A DNA stretch of 64,000 nt. Source: Aeromonas popoffii (lineage in GTDB: Bacteria; Pseudomonadota; Gammaproteobacteria; Enterobacterales; Aeromonadaceae). Under the pieces are notes generated by a model. The model was not told the DNA's origin and did not search any database. It was given only the letters and a program-made list of their open reading frames with translations. Positions within the stretch are counted from its first letter, which is position 1. Each line of letters begins with the position of its first letter. The DNA lies in the NCBI RefSeq assembly GCF_000820025.1, contig NZ_CDBI01000062.1, positions 4,462-68,461 on the forward strand, read 5' to 3'. A program made the translations under genes and the position numbers. This document shows, piece after piece, positions 6,755 through 16,501 of the stretch.

Positions 6755-9700
6755 ATGCGATTTACTGACATATTCATAAAACGGCCTGTGCTGGCGATCT
6801 CGCTCAGCTTCCTGATCGCCCTGCTGGGCTTTCAGGCCATCTTCAAGATGCAGGTGCGGGAATACCCCGAGGTCACCAATACGGTGATCACGGTCAGCAC
6901 CAGCTACTACGGTGCCAGTGCCAACCTGATCCAGGGCTTCATCACCCAACCGCTGGAGCAGGCGGTGGCGCAAGCCGACAACATCGACTTCATGACCTCC
7001 TCCAGCCAGCTGGGCAGCTCCACCGTGACGGCCTTCATGAAGCTGAACACGGATCCGAACGCCGCGCTGTCGGACATACTGGCCAAGGTCAACTCGGTGC
7101 GTTCCCAGTTGCCGAAAGAGGCGGAAGACCCCTCGGTTACCTCCTCCACCGGCTCCACCACGGCGGTGCTCTACCTCGGCTTCACCAGCCCGGAGCTGAA
7201 CTCCAGCCAGATCACCGACTATCTGGAGCGAGTCATCAAGCCGCAGCTGTTTACCGTGGGCGGCGTGTCCAAGGTAGATCTCTACGGCGGTGTCGAGTTT
7301 GCCCTGCGGGTATGGCTGGATCCGGCCAAGATGGCGGCCTTCAACCTGACCTCAAGCGACGTGATGACGGTGCTCAACAGCAACAACTATCAGTCGGCCA
7401 CCGGTCAGGCGACGGGTTACTTCACGCTGTTCAACGGCAATGCCGAGACCCAGGTCAGCAACATAGAGGAGCTCAGGCGACTGGTGGTTGCCACCCGTGA
7501 TGGCAATGTGATCCGCCTCTCCGACATCGCCAAGGTGACGCTGGAGAAGAGCCACGACATCTACCGGGCCAGTGCCAACGGCCGCGAAGCCGTGGTCATG
7601 GCGGTCAACGCAGCCCCGACGGCCAACCCCATCAACATTGCCCACGATGTGCTGGCACTGCTGCCGAGCCTGAAGAGCAATATGCCGAGCACCATGCAGG
7701 TCAACGTGCTCTATGACTCCACCATTGCCATCAACGAGTCTATCCACGAGGTCATCAAGACCATACTGGAAGCGGCTGCCATCGTACTGGTGGTGATCAC
7801 CCTGTTCCTCGGTTCGTTCCGGGCTGTCATCATCCCCATCATCACAATTCCGCTCAGTCTCATCGGCGTGGTGATGATGATGGACCTGTTCGGCTTCTCG
7901 ATAAACCTGATGACCCTGCTGGCCATGGTGCTGGCGATCGGTCTGGTGGTGGATGACGCCATCGTGGTGCTGGAGAACGTCGACCGCCATATCAAGCAGG
8001 GGGAGGAACCCTTCCGGGCCGCCATCATAGGGACCCGCGAAATAGCCGTGCCGGTTATCGCCATGACGGCCACCCTGGCCGCCGTGTATGCGCCGATCGC
8101 CCTGATGGGAGGCATCACCGGCTCCCTGTTCAAGGAGTTCGCGCTGACCCTGGCGGGAGCGGTATTCATCTCCGGCATCATAGCGCTGACCCTGTCACCC
8201 ATGATGTGCGCCAAGATGCTCAAAGCCAACGAGCAGCCGGGCAAGTTCGAGCGCACTGTGCACCACCTGCTGGATCGGATGACAGAACGCTACGGCACTA
8301 TGCTGCACGCCGTAATGCAGAAGCGCATCGTGGTCCTGGTGTTCGCCGTCATCGTATTCGGCAGCCTGCCGCTGCTGTTCAAGTTCATCCCGAGTGAGCT
8401 GGCACCGGCGGAAGACAAGGGCGTCATGGCGGTGCTGGGTACTGCGCCCTCCAACGCCAACCTGGACTACATCGAAAACACCATGGCGGACGTGAACAAG
8501 ATCCTGGATGAGCAGCCGGAAATCGCCTACTCCCAGGTCTTCTCCGGGGTATTCAACGCCAATCAGGCATTTGGTATCGCCTCTATGGTGCCCTGGAGCC
8601 AGCGTGAAGCGAGCCAGAAAGAGGTGCTGGATCGGGTCGCCGGACTGGTGAAGGACATCCCCGGGATGGCCATCACCACCTTCCAGTTCCCTGAACTGCC
8701 GGGTGCATCGAGCGGCTTGCCGATCCAGTTCGTCATCACCACCCCGAACAGCTTCGAGAGCCTGTTCCTGATCGCCAGCGAGATGCTGGCGGCCACCCAG
8801 GCCAATGGCCAGTTCGTCTATTCGAATCTCGATCTGAACTACGACTCCGCCACCATGAGGATCAAGATCGACAAGGACAAGGCAGGTGCCTACGGCATCA
8901 CCATGCAGGACATAGGCATCACCATGGGCACCATGATGGCGGACGGTTACGTCAACCGCATCGACCTGGATGGCCGCTCCTACGAGGTGATCCCCCAGGT
9001 CGAGCGCAAATACCGTATGAACCCGGAATCCATGAAGGGTTACTACGTGCGTGCGGCCGACGGCAGATCCATCCCGCTGGGTAGCCTTATCAACATCGAA
9101 GTCGTGGGCGAGCCCCGTGCCCTGCCCCACTTCAACCAGCTGAACTCCGCCACCATCGGCGCCGTACCGGCACCGGGTGTGGCCATGGGGGACGCGATCA
9201 ACTGGTTCAAGACCACAGCCGAAGAGAAGCTGCCGCAAGGCTATCGCTACGACTTCATGGGTGAGGCTCGCCAGTTCGTGACCGAAGGCAACGCCCTCTA
9301 TGCCACCTTCGCACTGGCACTGGCCATCATCTTCCTGGTGCTGGCCATCCAGTTCGAATCGGTACGTGACCCGCTGGTGATCATGGTGTCGGTCCCGCTT
9401 GCCATCAGTGGCGCCTTGATTGCACTAGCATGGGGGTTGGCCACGATGAACATCTACTCCCAGGTGGGTCTGATCACGCTCGTAGGCTTGATTACCAAGC
9501 ACGGGATCCTGATCTGTGAGGTAGCGAAGGAGGAGCAGCTACTGAACGGTCTGAACCGGACCCAAGCTGTGATGCAGGCGGCCAAGGTGCGGCTGCGCCC
9601 CATACTGATGACCACGGCGGCCATGATCGCGGGCCTGATCCCGCTGCTCTACGCGGCGGGCGCAGGCGCAGCCCAGCGCTTCAGCATAGGCATAGTGATA

Positions 9701-9835
9701 GTGGCCGGTCTGGCGATCGGTACCATCTTCACCCTGTTCGTGCTGCCGGTGATTTACACCTACCTGGCCTCCGAGCACAAACCCTTGCCTGTGTTTGATG
9801 AATCCATTCCGCCCAAGGCGAAAGGGAGTCATTGA
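6755..9835 (+). CDS. RND multidrug efflux pump, HAE-1 family
   Basis: This 1026-residue inner-membrane proton-driven transporter has the standard layout: TM1 (residues 9-29), a large periplasmic loop, TM2-6 (about 335-490), TM7, a second large loop, and TM8-12 to the end. The N-terminus MRFTDIFIKRPVLAISLSFL is typical. The TM4 segment MVLAIGLVVDDAIVVLENV carries the two adjacent aspartates of the proton relay, and TM10 contains GLITKHGILICEVA with the lysine partner. It starts 15 bases after the adaptor gene with GGAG upstream. No outer-membrane channel gene is nearby, so it presumably uses a TolC encoded elsewhere. Substrates cannot be told from the sequence. Confidence 0.95.
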   Translation: MRFTDIFIKRPVLAISLSFLIALLGFQAIFKMQVREYPEVTNTVITVSTSYYGASANLIQGFITQPLEQAVAQADNIDFMTSSSQLGSSTVTAFMKLNTDPNAALSDILAKVNSVRSQLPKEAEDPSVTSSTGSTTAVLYLGFTSPELNSSQITDYLERVIKPQLFTVGGVSKVDLYGGVEFALRVWLDPAKMAAFNLTSSDVMTVLNSNNYQSATGQATGYFTLFNGNAETQVSNIEELRRLVVATRDGNVIRLSDIAKVTLEKSHDIYRASANGREAVVMAVNAAPTANPINIAHDVLALLPSLKSNMPSTMQVNVLYDSTIAINESIHEVIKTILEAAAIVLVVITLFLGSFRAVIIPIITIPLSLIGVVMMMDLFGFSINLMTLLAMVLAIGLVVDDAIVVLENVDRHIKQGEEPFRAAIIGTREIAVPVIAMTATLAAVYAPIALMGGITGSLFKEFALTLAGAVFISGIIALTLSPMMCAKMLKANEQPGKFERTVHHLLDRMTERYGTMLHAVMQKRIVVLVFAVIVFGSLPLLFKFIPSELAPAEDKGVMAVLGTAPSNANLDYIENTMADVNKILDEQPEIAYSQVFSGVFNANQAFGIASMVPWSQREASQKEVLDRVAGLVKDIPGMAITTFQFPELPGASSGLPIQFVITTPNSFESLFLIASEMLAATQANGQFVYSNLDLNYDSATMRIKIDKDKAGAYGITMQDIGITMGTMMADGYVNRIDLDGRSYEVIPQVERKYRMNPESMKGYYVRAADGRSIPLGSLINIEVVGEPRALPHFNQLNSATIGAVPAPGVAMGDAINWFKTTAEEKLPQGYRYDFMGEARQFVTEGNALYATFALALAIIFLVLAIQFESVRDPLVIMVSVPLAISGALIALAWGLATMNIYSQVGLITLVGLITKHGILICEVAKEEQLLNGLNRTQAVMQAAKVRLRPILMTTAAMIAGLIPLLYAAGAGAAQRFSIGIVIVAGLAIGTIFTLFVLPVIYTYLASEHKPLPVFDESIPPKAKGSH

Positions 9836-9851
9836 TTACCGACTTGAATGT

Positions 9852-9880
9852 AAAAGGCCCCGATTCGGGGTCTTTTTTTA
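9852..9880 (+). terminator. Terminator of the efflux operon
   Basis: AAAAGGCCCCG, loop ATT, CGGGGTCTTTT and a run of T residues form a strong intrinsic terminator 17 bases after the pump gene. Confidence 0.88.
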
Positions 9881-9956
9881 TCCCACTAACGACACACGAC
9901 ATAAGTACATGAAGCAGTTAAACTAAATGGCATTATTTCCAGACCGCAAGGACGCC

Positions 9957-11924
9957 ATGTCAGGACTTTTCTCCAAGACCGCGAGGGCCATCGGCCGTAA
10001 CGGGCTCTCATACCGCCTGCTCTCCTACATTCTGGTGTGCAGTACCGTATTGGCGATGATCATTACGGTGTTGCAACTTGCCTGGGATTACCGCAAGGAC
10101 GTCGCCGTCATTGAGGACAGCATCGGCCAGATCGAAGCCTCCTTCCTGCAGCCCATCGCCGCCAGTCTGTGGAACCTGGACGAGGAGCAGGTCAAGGTAC
10201 AGATAGAAGGCATCATGAACCTGCCCAACATGCAGTTCGTGATGGTCAAGGAGATGCTCGGCAACTCGGAAGTGCCGTTGCTGATCCAGGGGGTGGAGCG
10301 TGAAAGCTATGACATCTCCCGCGAATTCAATCTCACCTATCAGGGTGAAGTGGTCGGCAAGCTGTTCGTCGCCGCCTCCCTCGATCAGATCTACCAACGC
10401 CTGATCGAAAAATCCGTGATCATCATGGTCACCCAGACCATCAAGACGCTGGTGGTCTCGTTCTGTATCCTGCTCATCATTTACTATCTGGTGGTCCGTC
10501 ACCTCAACCGCATCGCCACCTATGCCCAGAAATTCAATCTGGATCGGCTGGCCATCGAGCTGACGCTGGAGGGGCGCCCCCTGCCCCGCAAGAAACCCGA
10601 TGAGCTGGATACCCTGGTCGCCACCCTCAACCAGATGCGAACACGGCTGAACGACGAATTTGCGGCGCGCCATCAGGCGGCGGAACAGCTGCAACAAGAG
10701 CGGGACTTCTCCGCCACCCTGATCAACTCGGCCAACATGCTCATCTGTTGCATGGAACCCAACCTCACCATCGCCAGCATCAACCCGGCCGCCATACTGC
10801 TGACCGGCTACCACCAACAGGAGATTTTGCAGCACAGCTGGCTGGATCTGTTCGTCAGCCAGGAACAGCGTGAAGAGCTGGCTCTGATCCTGGCCGATCA
10901 TGGATCCATTGAGGACAAAGAGATCATCATGTATGACCAGCAGGGCCATGAGCTGGTGTTGCAGTGGACCTTTGCCCCCTTCTACGAGGGCCTCAACCTC
11001 AAGTACCTGATCGGGTTCGGCTATGACATCACCCGCCTCAAGAAGGTAGAGCGGGAGATCATCTCCCTCAACGAACAGCTGGAAGGCAAGGTGGTGGAGC
11101 GAACCCGCAGCCTGAGCGACGCCAACAATCAGCTGGGCAAGGCCTACGACGACCTGAAACAGGCGCAGCAGACCCTGGTGGAATCGGAGAAGATGGCCTC
11201 CCTCGGATCGCTGGTAGCCGGGGTGGCACACGAGATCAACACCCCCATTGGCATCAGTGTGACCGCCTCCTCCTATCTGCAGGAACGGGTGGCCGACTTC
11301 AAGCTGCACATCGACTCCAAGCAGCTCTCCCGCTCCTATCTCAACGAGTTCACCGTCAATCTCGACGAGTCCATGCAGCTGCTGCAGGGCAACCTGAGGC
11401 GCGCCTCGGAGCTGATTGCCAGCTTCAAGCAGGTGGCAGTCGATCAGTCGTCCGAGGCGCGTTACAACTTCAACCTCGCCGATAACCTGCATCAGGTGGT
11501 GGTTTCCCTCGGCCACAAGCTGAAGAAGGCCCAGTGCGAGGTGGACATCCAGTGCGATTCCAAGCTGTCGATCTTCTCCTTCCCCGGCAGCTTCACCCAG
11601 ATCTATTCCAACCTGATCCTCAACTCCATCAACCATGGTTTTGATGACTGGGACAAGCCGAAGAAGATCACCATCAAGGTGGAGCAGCAAGGTGAGGATC
11701 TGATGATCGACTACAGCGACAATGGCCGCGGTATCCCGCCCGAAATACTGCCGCGCATCTTCGACCCCTTTGTTACCTCCAAGCGGGGCCAGGGCGGCAG
11801 CGGGCTCGGCACCCACATCATCTACAACCTGGTGGTACAACTGCTGCGTGGCCGCATCAACTGCGTCAGTGAGCCAGGCAACGGCGCCCAGTTCCATATC
11901 CGTATGCCGATCCAACATAACTGA
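9957..11924 (+). CDS. Orphan membrane sensor histidine kinase with PAS domain
   Basis: A 655-residue kinase. TM1 lies near residues 12-35 (LSYILVCSTVLAMIITVL) and TM2 near 160-180, enclosing a periplasmic sensor domain of about 120 residues. A linker, a coiled coil and a PAS domain (about 230-355, ending ITRLKKVEREI) follow. The HisKA box is GVAHEINTPIG with His425, and the ATPase domain has NLILNSINHGF, DNGRGIP and GGSGLGTHI. ATG 9957 is preferred because AAGGA sits five bases before it; the upstream ATG at 9927 has no ribosome-binding site. HEINTP-type boxes are typical of HPK4/NtrB-like kinases. No response regulator is adjacent, so its partner and signal are unknown. Confidence 0.88.
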   Translation: MSGLFSKTARAIGRNGLSYRLLSYILVCSTVLAMIITVLQLAWDYRKDVAVIEDSIGQIEASFLQPIAASLWNLDEEQVKVQIEGIMNLPNMQFVMVKEMLGNSEVPLLIQGVERESYDISREFNLTYQGEVVGKLFVAASLDQIYQRLIEKSVIIMVTQTIKTLVVSFCILLIIYYLVVRHLNRIATYAQKFNLDRLAIELTLEGRPLPRKKPDELDTLVATLNQMRTRLNDEFAARHQAAEQLQQERDFSATLINSANMLICCMEPNLTIASINPAAILLTGYHQQEILQHSWLDLFVSQEQREELALILADHGSIEDKEIIMYDQQGHELVLQWTFAPFYEGLNLKYLIGFGYDITRLKKVEREIISLNEQLEGKVVERTRSLSDANNQLGKAYDDLKQAQQTLVESEKMASLGSLVAGVAHEINTPIGISVTASSYLQERVADFKLHIDSKQLSRSYLNEFTVNLDESMQLLQGNLRRASELIASFKQVAVDQSSEARYNFNLADNLHQVVVSLGHKLKKAQCEVDIQCDSKLSIFSFPGSFTQIYSNLILNSINHGFDDWDKPKKITIKVEQQGEDLMIDYSDNGRGIPPEILPRIFDPFVTSKRGQGGSGLGTHIIYNLVVQLLRGRINCVSEPGNGAQFHIRMPIQHN

Positions 11925-12000
11925 ACGCTGGCTCTTGTGAGCCAGCCGCTTTATCCCCATCATGCTGTGATTGCATTCTTAATGAGCGGAGAACCTCGCA

Positions 12001-13350
12001 ATGGCACAGCATTTTGACTATATCGCCATCGGTGGCGGCAGCGGCGGCATCGCCTCGGCCAACCGGGCTGCCATGTACGGCAAGAAAGTCGCCCTGATTG
12101 AAGCAAAAGAGTTGGGTGGAACCTGCGTCAACGTAGGCTGCGTGCCGAAGAAGGCCATGTGGTATGCCGGCCAGATCGCCGATGCCCTGAAATATGGCGC
12201 CGACTACGGCTTCGACACCACACTCAACCACTTCAGCTGGGCCAAACTGGTCGAGTCCCGCCAGGCCTATATTGGCCGCATCCACCAGTCCTATCAGAAC
12301 GTGCTGGGCAAGAATCAAATCACTGTCGTCAAAGGATTCGCCCGCTTCGTCAATAGCAACACGATCGAGGTCAATGGCGAGCAGTACACCGCAGATCATA
12401 TCCTGATCGCCACCGGTGGTCGTCCCGAAATACCCGCCATTCCCGGTGCCGAACTGGGTATAGATTCCGATGGTTTCTTTGACCTGCAAAGCCAACCCAA
12501 GCGGGTTGCAGTGGTCGGTGCCGGCTACATAGCCGTAGAGATCGCCGGCGTGATGCAGGCACTTGGCTCCGAGACCCATCTGGTGGTGCGCAAGCACGCG
12601 CCGCTGCGCAACTTCGACCCCATGATCCACGAGACTCTGGTGGAAATCATGGCGCAGGAAGGGCCCAAACTGCACACCCACGCCATCCCCAAGGCGGTGG
12701 TCAAGAACGCCGATGACAGCCTGACCCTGCAGTTGGAAGATGGTCGCCACCTGACCGTCGATTGCCTGATTTGGGCCATAGGCCGCGTTCCGGCCACCGA
12801 CAATCTCAACCTCTCTGCCGCCGGCATCGCGCTGGACGAGAAGGGCTTTATCCCAAGCGACAAGTTCCAGAACACCTCCGTCGCCAACATCTATGCGGTG
12901 GGTGACAACACGGGCCGTATCCAGCTCACCCCGGTGGCCGTGGCCGCCGGCCGTCGCCTCAGTGAGCGGCTGTTCAACAACAAACCGAACGAGCACCTCA
13001 ACTACGATCTGGTGCCGACCGTGGTGTTCAGCCACCCACCCATAGGCACCATAGGGCTGACCGAACCGGAAGCCATCGCCGAGTATGGCGAGAGCCAGGT
13101 GAAGGTCTACCGCAGCCAGTTCACCGCCATGTATTCGGCCCTGACCCAACATCGCCAGCCTACCCGCATGAAGCTGGTGTGCATCGGGCCGGAAGAGAAA
13201 GTGGTCGGTCTGCACGGTATCGGCTTTGCCATGGACGAGATACTGCAAGGCTTCGGCGTGGCCATGAAGATGGGGGCCACCAAGGCCGACTTCGACAACT
13301 GCGTGGCCATTCATCCCACCAGCGCAGAAGAGTTTGTTACTCTCAGGTGA
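12001..13350 (+). CDS. gor: Glutathione reductase (NADPH)
   Basis: A 449-residue cytoplasmic flavoenzyme that reduces glutathione disulfide with NADPH. The FAD-binding motif GGGSGG is at residues 11-16, the redox-active pair is Cys42-x4-Cys47 ([13 protein letters not shown]), the NADPH-binding motif is [13 protein letters not shown], the second FAD motif is IYAVGDNTG, and the C-terminal dyad His438/Glu443 (HPTSAEEF) completes the active site of the partner subunit. Length matches the family (about 450). GGAGA precedes the ATG. It is transcribed alone; the kinase upstream ends 76 bases earlier and is not obviously linked in function. Confidence 0.96.
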   Translation: MAQHFDYIAIGGGSGGIASANRAAMYGKKVALIEAKELGGTCVNVGCVPKKAMWYAGQIADALKYGADYGFDTTLNHFSWAKLVESRQAYIGRIHQSYQNVLGKNQITVVKGFARFVNSNTIEVNGEQYTADHILIATGGRPEIPAIPGAELGIDSDGFFDLQSQPKRVAVVGAGYIAVEIAGVMQALGSETHLVVRKHAPLRNFDPMIHETLVEIMAQEGPKLHTHAIPKAVVKNADDSLTLQLEDGRHLTVDCLIWAIGRVPATDNLNLSAAGIALDEKGFIPSDKFQNTSVANIYAVGDNTGRIQLTPVAVAAGRRLSERLFNNKPNEHLNYDLVPTVVFSHPPIGTIGLTEPEAIAEYGESQVKVYRSQFTAMYSALTQHRQPTRMKLVCIGPEEKVVGLHGIGFAMDEILQGFGVAMKMGATKADFDNCVAIHPTSAEEFVTLR

Positions 13351-13850
13351 TTGAGTCGAAAAGCCACCCTCACATGTCATGAAATGCTGGAAATAATCCA
13401 GTCTCTGGGAACTGTCAAAGCAAAGCCGGAAATCCTACTGCCAAGAAACAGGATCCTCCGGCTTTGCCACACGACAACCGCATCAGTCGAAAATAGGTAG
13501 AGTCGCCCAAGCCCAGTTCAATGCCTGCCCTTATCCCCGAACTGATCGCCATGGCCAACCAATAACCAGCCAGCTGGTGCAATAACGTCGGGAGGATTAC
13601 CTTCCAATTTAGAAACATTGAGATCTCCGTTTATTTATCGCCTCAGAAGAAAAGGTTACATGACATCGTAAATACGTACGCCTTGTGTGCACTGTCTGGA
13701 TAAGGCTTAAGCGCTTACCGTTCGATGGAGGTGATTATCAGAAGATCAACGGACTTCAACACCGCATACATTCTTGCGGCTCGAAGAAGAAATTCTATGT
13801 CGTATTTGCTGGCGTGCACGGCACGTGCGTGAAACCCGTTGGGAAAAAAA
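13351..13850. other. Intergenic stretch between gor and the LysR gene
   Basis: About 500 bases with no convincing gene. It contains a nested inverted repeat (CAAAGCCGGA 13421-13430 with TCCGGCTTTG 13457-13466; inner ATCCT/AGGAT) that may terminate gor transcription, and a small minus-strand reading frame listed separately. Composition shifts here towards lower GC, marking the edge of the LysR-dehydrogenase segment. Confidence 0.5.
13415..13618 (-). CDS. Possible small protein, 67 residues, unknown
   Basis: A short minus-strand frame begins with ATG and has GGAG six bases upstream (13625-13628), a properly spaced ribosome-binding site. The product starts MFLNWKVILPTLLHQLAGYW and is mildly hydrophobic, but I recognise no family. 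It runs through the inverted repeat at 13421-13466, which is unusual for a real gene. It may be a chance frame or the remains of an older gene. Confidence 0.22.
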   Translation of the reverse strand: MFLNWKVILPTLLHQLAGYWLAMAISSGIRAGIELGLGDSTYFRLMRLSCGKAGGSCFLAVGFPALL

Positions 13851-14765
13851 TCACATGTTTTCGGAGAGTACATCTTGGATAAGCCAGTCATGAAATACTT
13901 TAACTTCGCTGCGTATGACAGATTTTTGTGGCGTCACCACGTAATAGGACCATTTTAATGGCCAGCGATGCTCTGGGTGTAGCTGGGCGAGCTGCCCCGT
14001 TTCAATAAGGCTTTTCACAAGCGCATGGCGGACAATAGCAACACCGCGGCCTCCAAGTGCTGATAAGATAACTGCAGACGTGGAGTTAATATGCAGCCCG
14101 CTGTCGCGCGCTTTGGGCGCATTCAATACACTCAGAACATCTCCCCAAGATGGAAAATCAGCGCCTGGATGTGAAGTATCATCGTGAATAAGCTTTTGTG
14201 TGGAGAGCCATTCACCGCATGTCATTTTTTCTGGCGACACGATATGCGGACTGCAGACCAGTACAGCCTCTTCATCCATCAACCAGGTTTTATTCACGCC
14301 CGCCCAGTCACCCTGCCCGCAACGAATACCAATGTCTGCCTCACCATGTTGGACATCCATCAGCTTTTCCGTCACGTTAAGCCGCAGATCGATGTTTGCG
14401 TGGGTTTCTGAGAACCGGTTTAGTCGATCCATCAGCCAGTTCATTACCAAAACCTGAGAAGCAGTAATCACAACAACTGAGCGAGCCTGACGGCCGCGTA
14501 GTTTGTTCAGGCCGGTTTCCAATTTGTCCAATCCCTGAGTGATGTCCTGCAGAGCATCCCGTGCTTCGTCAACCAGCGCCAGACGCTCTTTACCTGTGCG
14601 GGTACGGTGAAGTAGCGGGTACCCGACCCAGTCCTCTAGCGACCTGACAAGCTGACCTACTGCGGCGGACGTGACGCCCAGCTCTTGGGCTGCCCTCGTA
14701 AAGCTGCCATGACGGGCTGTGGCTTCAAAAGCATGTAGCCATTTCAGTCGGTTAAGCGATCTCAT
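13851..14765 (-). CDS. LysR-family transcriptional regulator (GcvA-like)
   Basis: A 304-residue regulator. The N-terminal winged helix-turn-helix (residues 4-62) reads LNRLKWLHAFEATARHGSFT, then AAQELGVTSAAVGQLVRSLE, which is the GcvA/AmpR-like subgroup. The remainder is the two-lobed effector-binding domain (ADIGIRCGQGDW; VLVCSPHIVSP). AAGGAG stands seven bases before the ATG. It is divergent from the short-chain dehydrogenase at 14942, with 176 bases between, the usual arrangement for a LysR protein and its target. GC content is lower than in the flanking gor and kdp genes, suggesting the pair was acquired together. The effector is unknown. Confidence 0.9.
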   Translation of the reverse strand: MRSLNRLKWLHAFEATARHGSFTRAAQELGVTSAAVGQLVRSLEDWVGYPLLHRTRTGKERLALVDEARDALQDITQGLDKLETGLNKLRGRQARSVVVITASQVLVMNWLMDRLNRFSETHANIDLRLNVTEKLMDVQHGEADIGIRCGQGDWAGVNKTWLMDEEAVLVCSPHIVSPEKMTCGEWLSTQKLIHDDTSHPGADFPSWGDVLSVLNAPKARDSGLHINSTSAVILSALGGRGVAIVRHALVKSLIETGQLAQLHPEHRWPLKWSYYVVTPQKSVIRSEVKVFHDWLIQDVLSENM

Positions 14766-14941
14766 TACTGACTCCTTAATTCGTTATGTCAGCAAGTATA
14801 CGCCACAAAGAAAGATTTTCTTTTCCGTGTCGCAATTTCTTCTCATTCGTTAATGGCGATTCGCAGTGGCATGCTGGCCTAACACGATAAGAGGAAGACT
14901 TTCTTATCAATACACATCAAATGATTTGAAAGAGGTTAGCG

Positions 14942-15718
14942 ATGAACGCATCTTTTACTGGTAAAAAACTGTTAGTGGTCGGTGGTACAAGTGGTATGGG
15001 TTTCGAATCGGCGAAATTGGTACTGAAAAATGGCGGCAGCGTAGTATTGGTCGGTAATCGCCAGGACAAAGCCGAGCAGGCACATCAGGCACTGGCGGTA
15101 GACGGTCAGGTATCCATCATTGTTGCCGACCTGATGAAAGAGGAAGGCATGCAGCATGTAGTAGACACCATAAACGCTGAACATAAAGACATCAGTCTGA
15201 TGGTGAATGCCGCAGGTGTGTTCTTTCCGAAACTATTTACCGAGCATGAAACTGCCGATTACGATATGTACATGAACCTTAACCGCGCGACCTTCTTCAT
15301 TACCCGTGATGTGGTGCGCAATATGATTGATGCAGGTATTAAGGGCGCAATCGTCAATATAGGTTCCATGTGGGCGAAGCAGGCTGTTGGCGCAACACCA
15401 TCTTCCGCTTACTCCATGGCGAAAGCAGGTCTGCACGCAATGACCAAAAATTTGGCTATTGAACTGGGCAGTAAAGGTATTCGTGTCAACGCAGTTTCGC
15501 CCGCAGTAGTGTATACGCCGATTTACGAAGGCTTCATTCCGAAAGACGATGTGAAAGATGTCATGAACAGCTTCGACAGTTTCCATCCAATTGGCCGTGT
15601 GGGCACGCCGGTTGATATCGCCGAAAGCGTAGCGTTCCTGCTCTCTGACAAGACGGACTGGGTCACTGGAGCCATCTGGGATATAGACGGTGGCGTGATG
15701 GCCGGCCGTAACACCTGA
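14942..15718 (+). CDS. Short-chain dehydrogenase/reductase (SDR)
   Basis: A 258-residue classical SDR. The nucleotide-binding loop is VGGTSGMGF near residues 13-21, the NAAG motif follows the fourth strand, and the catalytic residues are Ser142 (NIGSMW), Tyr157 and Lys161 (SAYSMAKAG). [13 protein letters not shown] matches the PG motif region and the C-terminus ends [16 protein letters not shown] precedes the start. The substrate, probably a keto or hydroxy compound, cannot be deduced. It is divergent from a LysR regulator that likely controls it, and it shares that gene's lower GC content and different codon use, indicating recent transfer of both. Confidence 0.9.
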   Translation: MNASFTGKKLLVVGGTSGMGFESAKLVLKNGGSVVLVGNRQDKAEQAHQALAVDGQVSIIVADLMKEEGMQHVVDTINAEHKDISLMVNAAGVFFPKLFTEHETADYDMYMNLNRATFFITRDVVRNMIDAGIKGAIVNIGSMWAKQAVGATPSSAYSMAKAGLHAMTKNLAIELGSKGIRVNAVSPAVVYTPIYEGFIPKDDVKDVMNSFDSFHPIGRVGTPVDIAESVAFLLSDKTDWVTGAIWDIDGGVMAGRNT

Positions 15719-15838
15719 TAACGATGCAGCATATGGAAAGGGTCATCCGCCGTAAGTATTGACACCGAGGCGCATAAAGGAGAACGGCTGGTAAAAAAGT
15801 GCAATTGAAGCCCGCTCTGGGTGGTATAAGGGCCAAAA

Positions 15839-15867
15839 AGAGAGGGAGGCGTAATGCCTCCCTCTCT
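15839..15867. terminator. Strong hairpin downstream of the dehydrogenase gene
   Basis: AGAGAGGGAGGC, loop GTAAT, GCCTCCCTCTCT is a perfect 12-bp stem. There is no T run after it, so termination is likely but not certain. It lies about 120 bases after the stop codon. Confidence 0.5.
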
Positions 15868-16413
15868 CTATATTGGATGCCCGCATTGAGACAAACTAAC
15901 GGTTTCACCTCTAAGCCTTTCTGGCCATGCAATGACATAAATACGCAGTAAAAAACGGCTTAACTGACTGCAACAAGGCATAGGGAAGCGCTTCTGATTG
16001 CACTCACCATACAGCACCACCAAATATCACTTTACGCCGATTTTACAAATCAATTCAGCACGAATTGCCCCGATAAAGGTCCATCTGCGTTGGTTAACCC
16101 TACAACGAAACCTCGCCCAGACTGAGCCACAACGCCCCTGATAGGAAAGACTGCTCGATAAGCAACCAGAAGTCACATTAGGTTGACCATTAACTATGTT
16201 AAAAGTTAATGTCGAAATGAGTTTCGATTGGAGCAGATAAGTAGGGAGGGCATTCTCAATCACCAAGCCACTATCTGAGTCCTGCCTGTTTTTGTGCTGG
16301 CGTAGCGAATCGTTGATTTTACGCCGATTTTACGCCTGCCCCATGGCGCTTTATGGCGCCTTTACGCCTGTTTTACATACCATTTCAGCGTCAATTACAC
16401 CTATGGAGTCGAT
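15868..16413. promoter_or_regulatory. Kdp upstream region with three KdpE-like tandem boxes
   Basis: No gene is evident in these 546 bases. TTTACGCC-type units occur in tandem pairs with an 11-bp period at 16031/16042, 16318/16329 and 16361/16372 (TTTACGCC followed by TTTTACxxx). The E. coli KdpE site is a similar T-rich tandem (TTTATAC then TTTTTTTACACC), so these are probable operators of kdpFABC. The first copy also shares further downstream bases (TTCAGC, AATT) with the copy next to kdpF, so it looks like a duplicate of the proximal promoter. Confidence 0.5.
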
Positions 16414-16491
16414 ATGAATTGGCTATATCTGCTGCTGGTCCTCGCCCTGCTGGGTTATCTGTTGCGTGCGTTAACACGCAGCCACGAGTGA
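16414..16491 (+). CDS. kdpF: KdpF, small subunit of the potassium-transporting ATPase
   Basis: A 25-residue single-span membrane peptide, MNWLYLLLVLALLGYLLRAL plus five polar residues, matching the size and layout of KdpF (29 residues in E. coli). KdpF stabilises the KdpABC complex in the inner membrane. GGAG stands upstream (16405-16408) and kdpA starts ten bases after its stop. It is too short to be found by length-based gene finding, but position and sequence make it secure. Confidence 0.85.
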   Translation: MNWLYLLLVLALLGYLLRALTRSHE

Positions 16492-16501
16492 GGAACTGAA
16501 T

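Noticed and set aside
10008-11963. 651-codon frame antisense to the sensor kinase
   Set aside because: Mirrors codon bias of the true gene on the other strand; low-complexity product.
16027-16266. 79-codon minus-strand frame upstream of kdpF
   Set aside because: Overlaps the KdpE-like boxes, has no ribosome-binding site and no recognisable motif.
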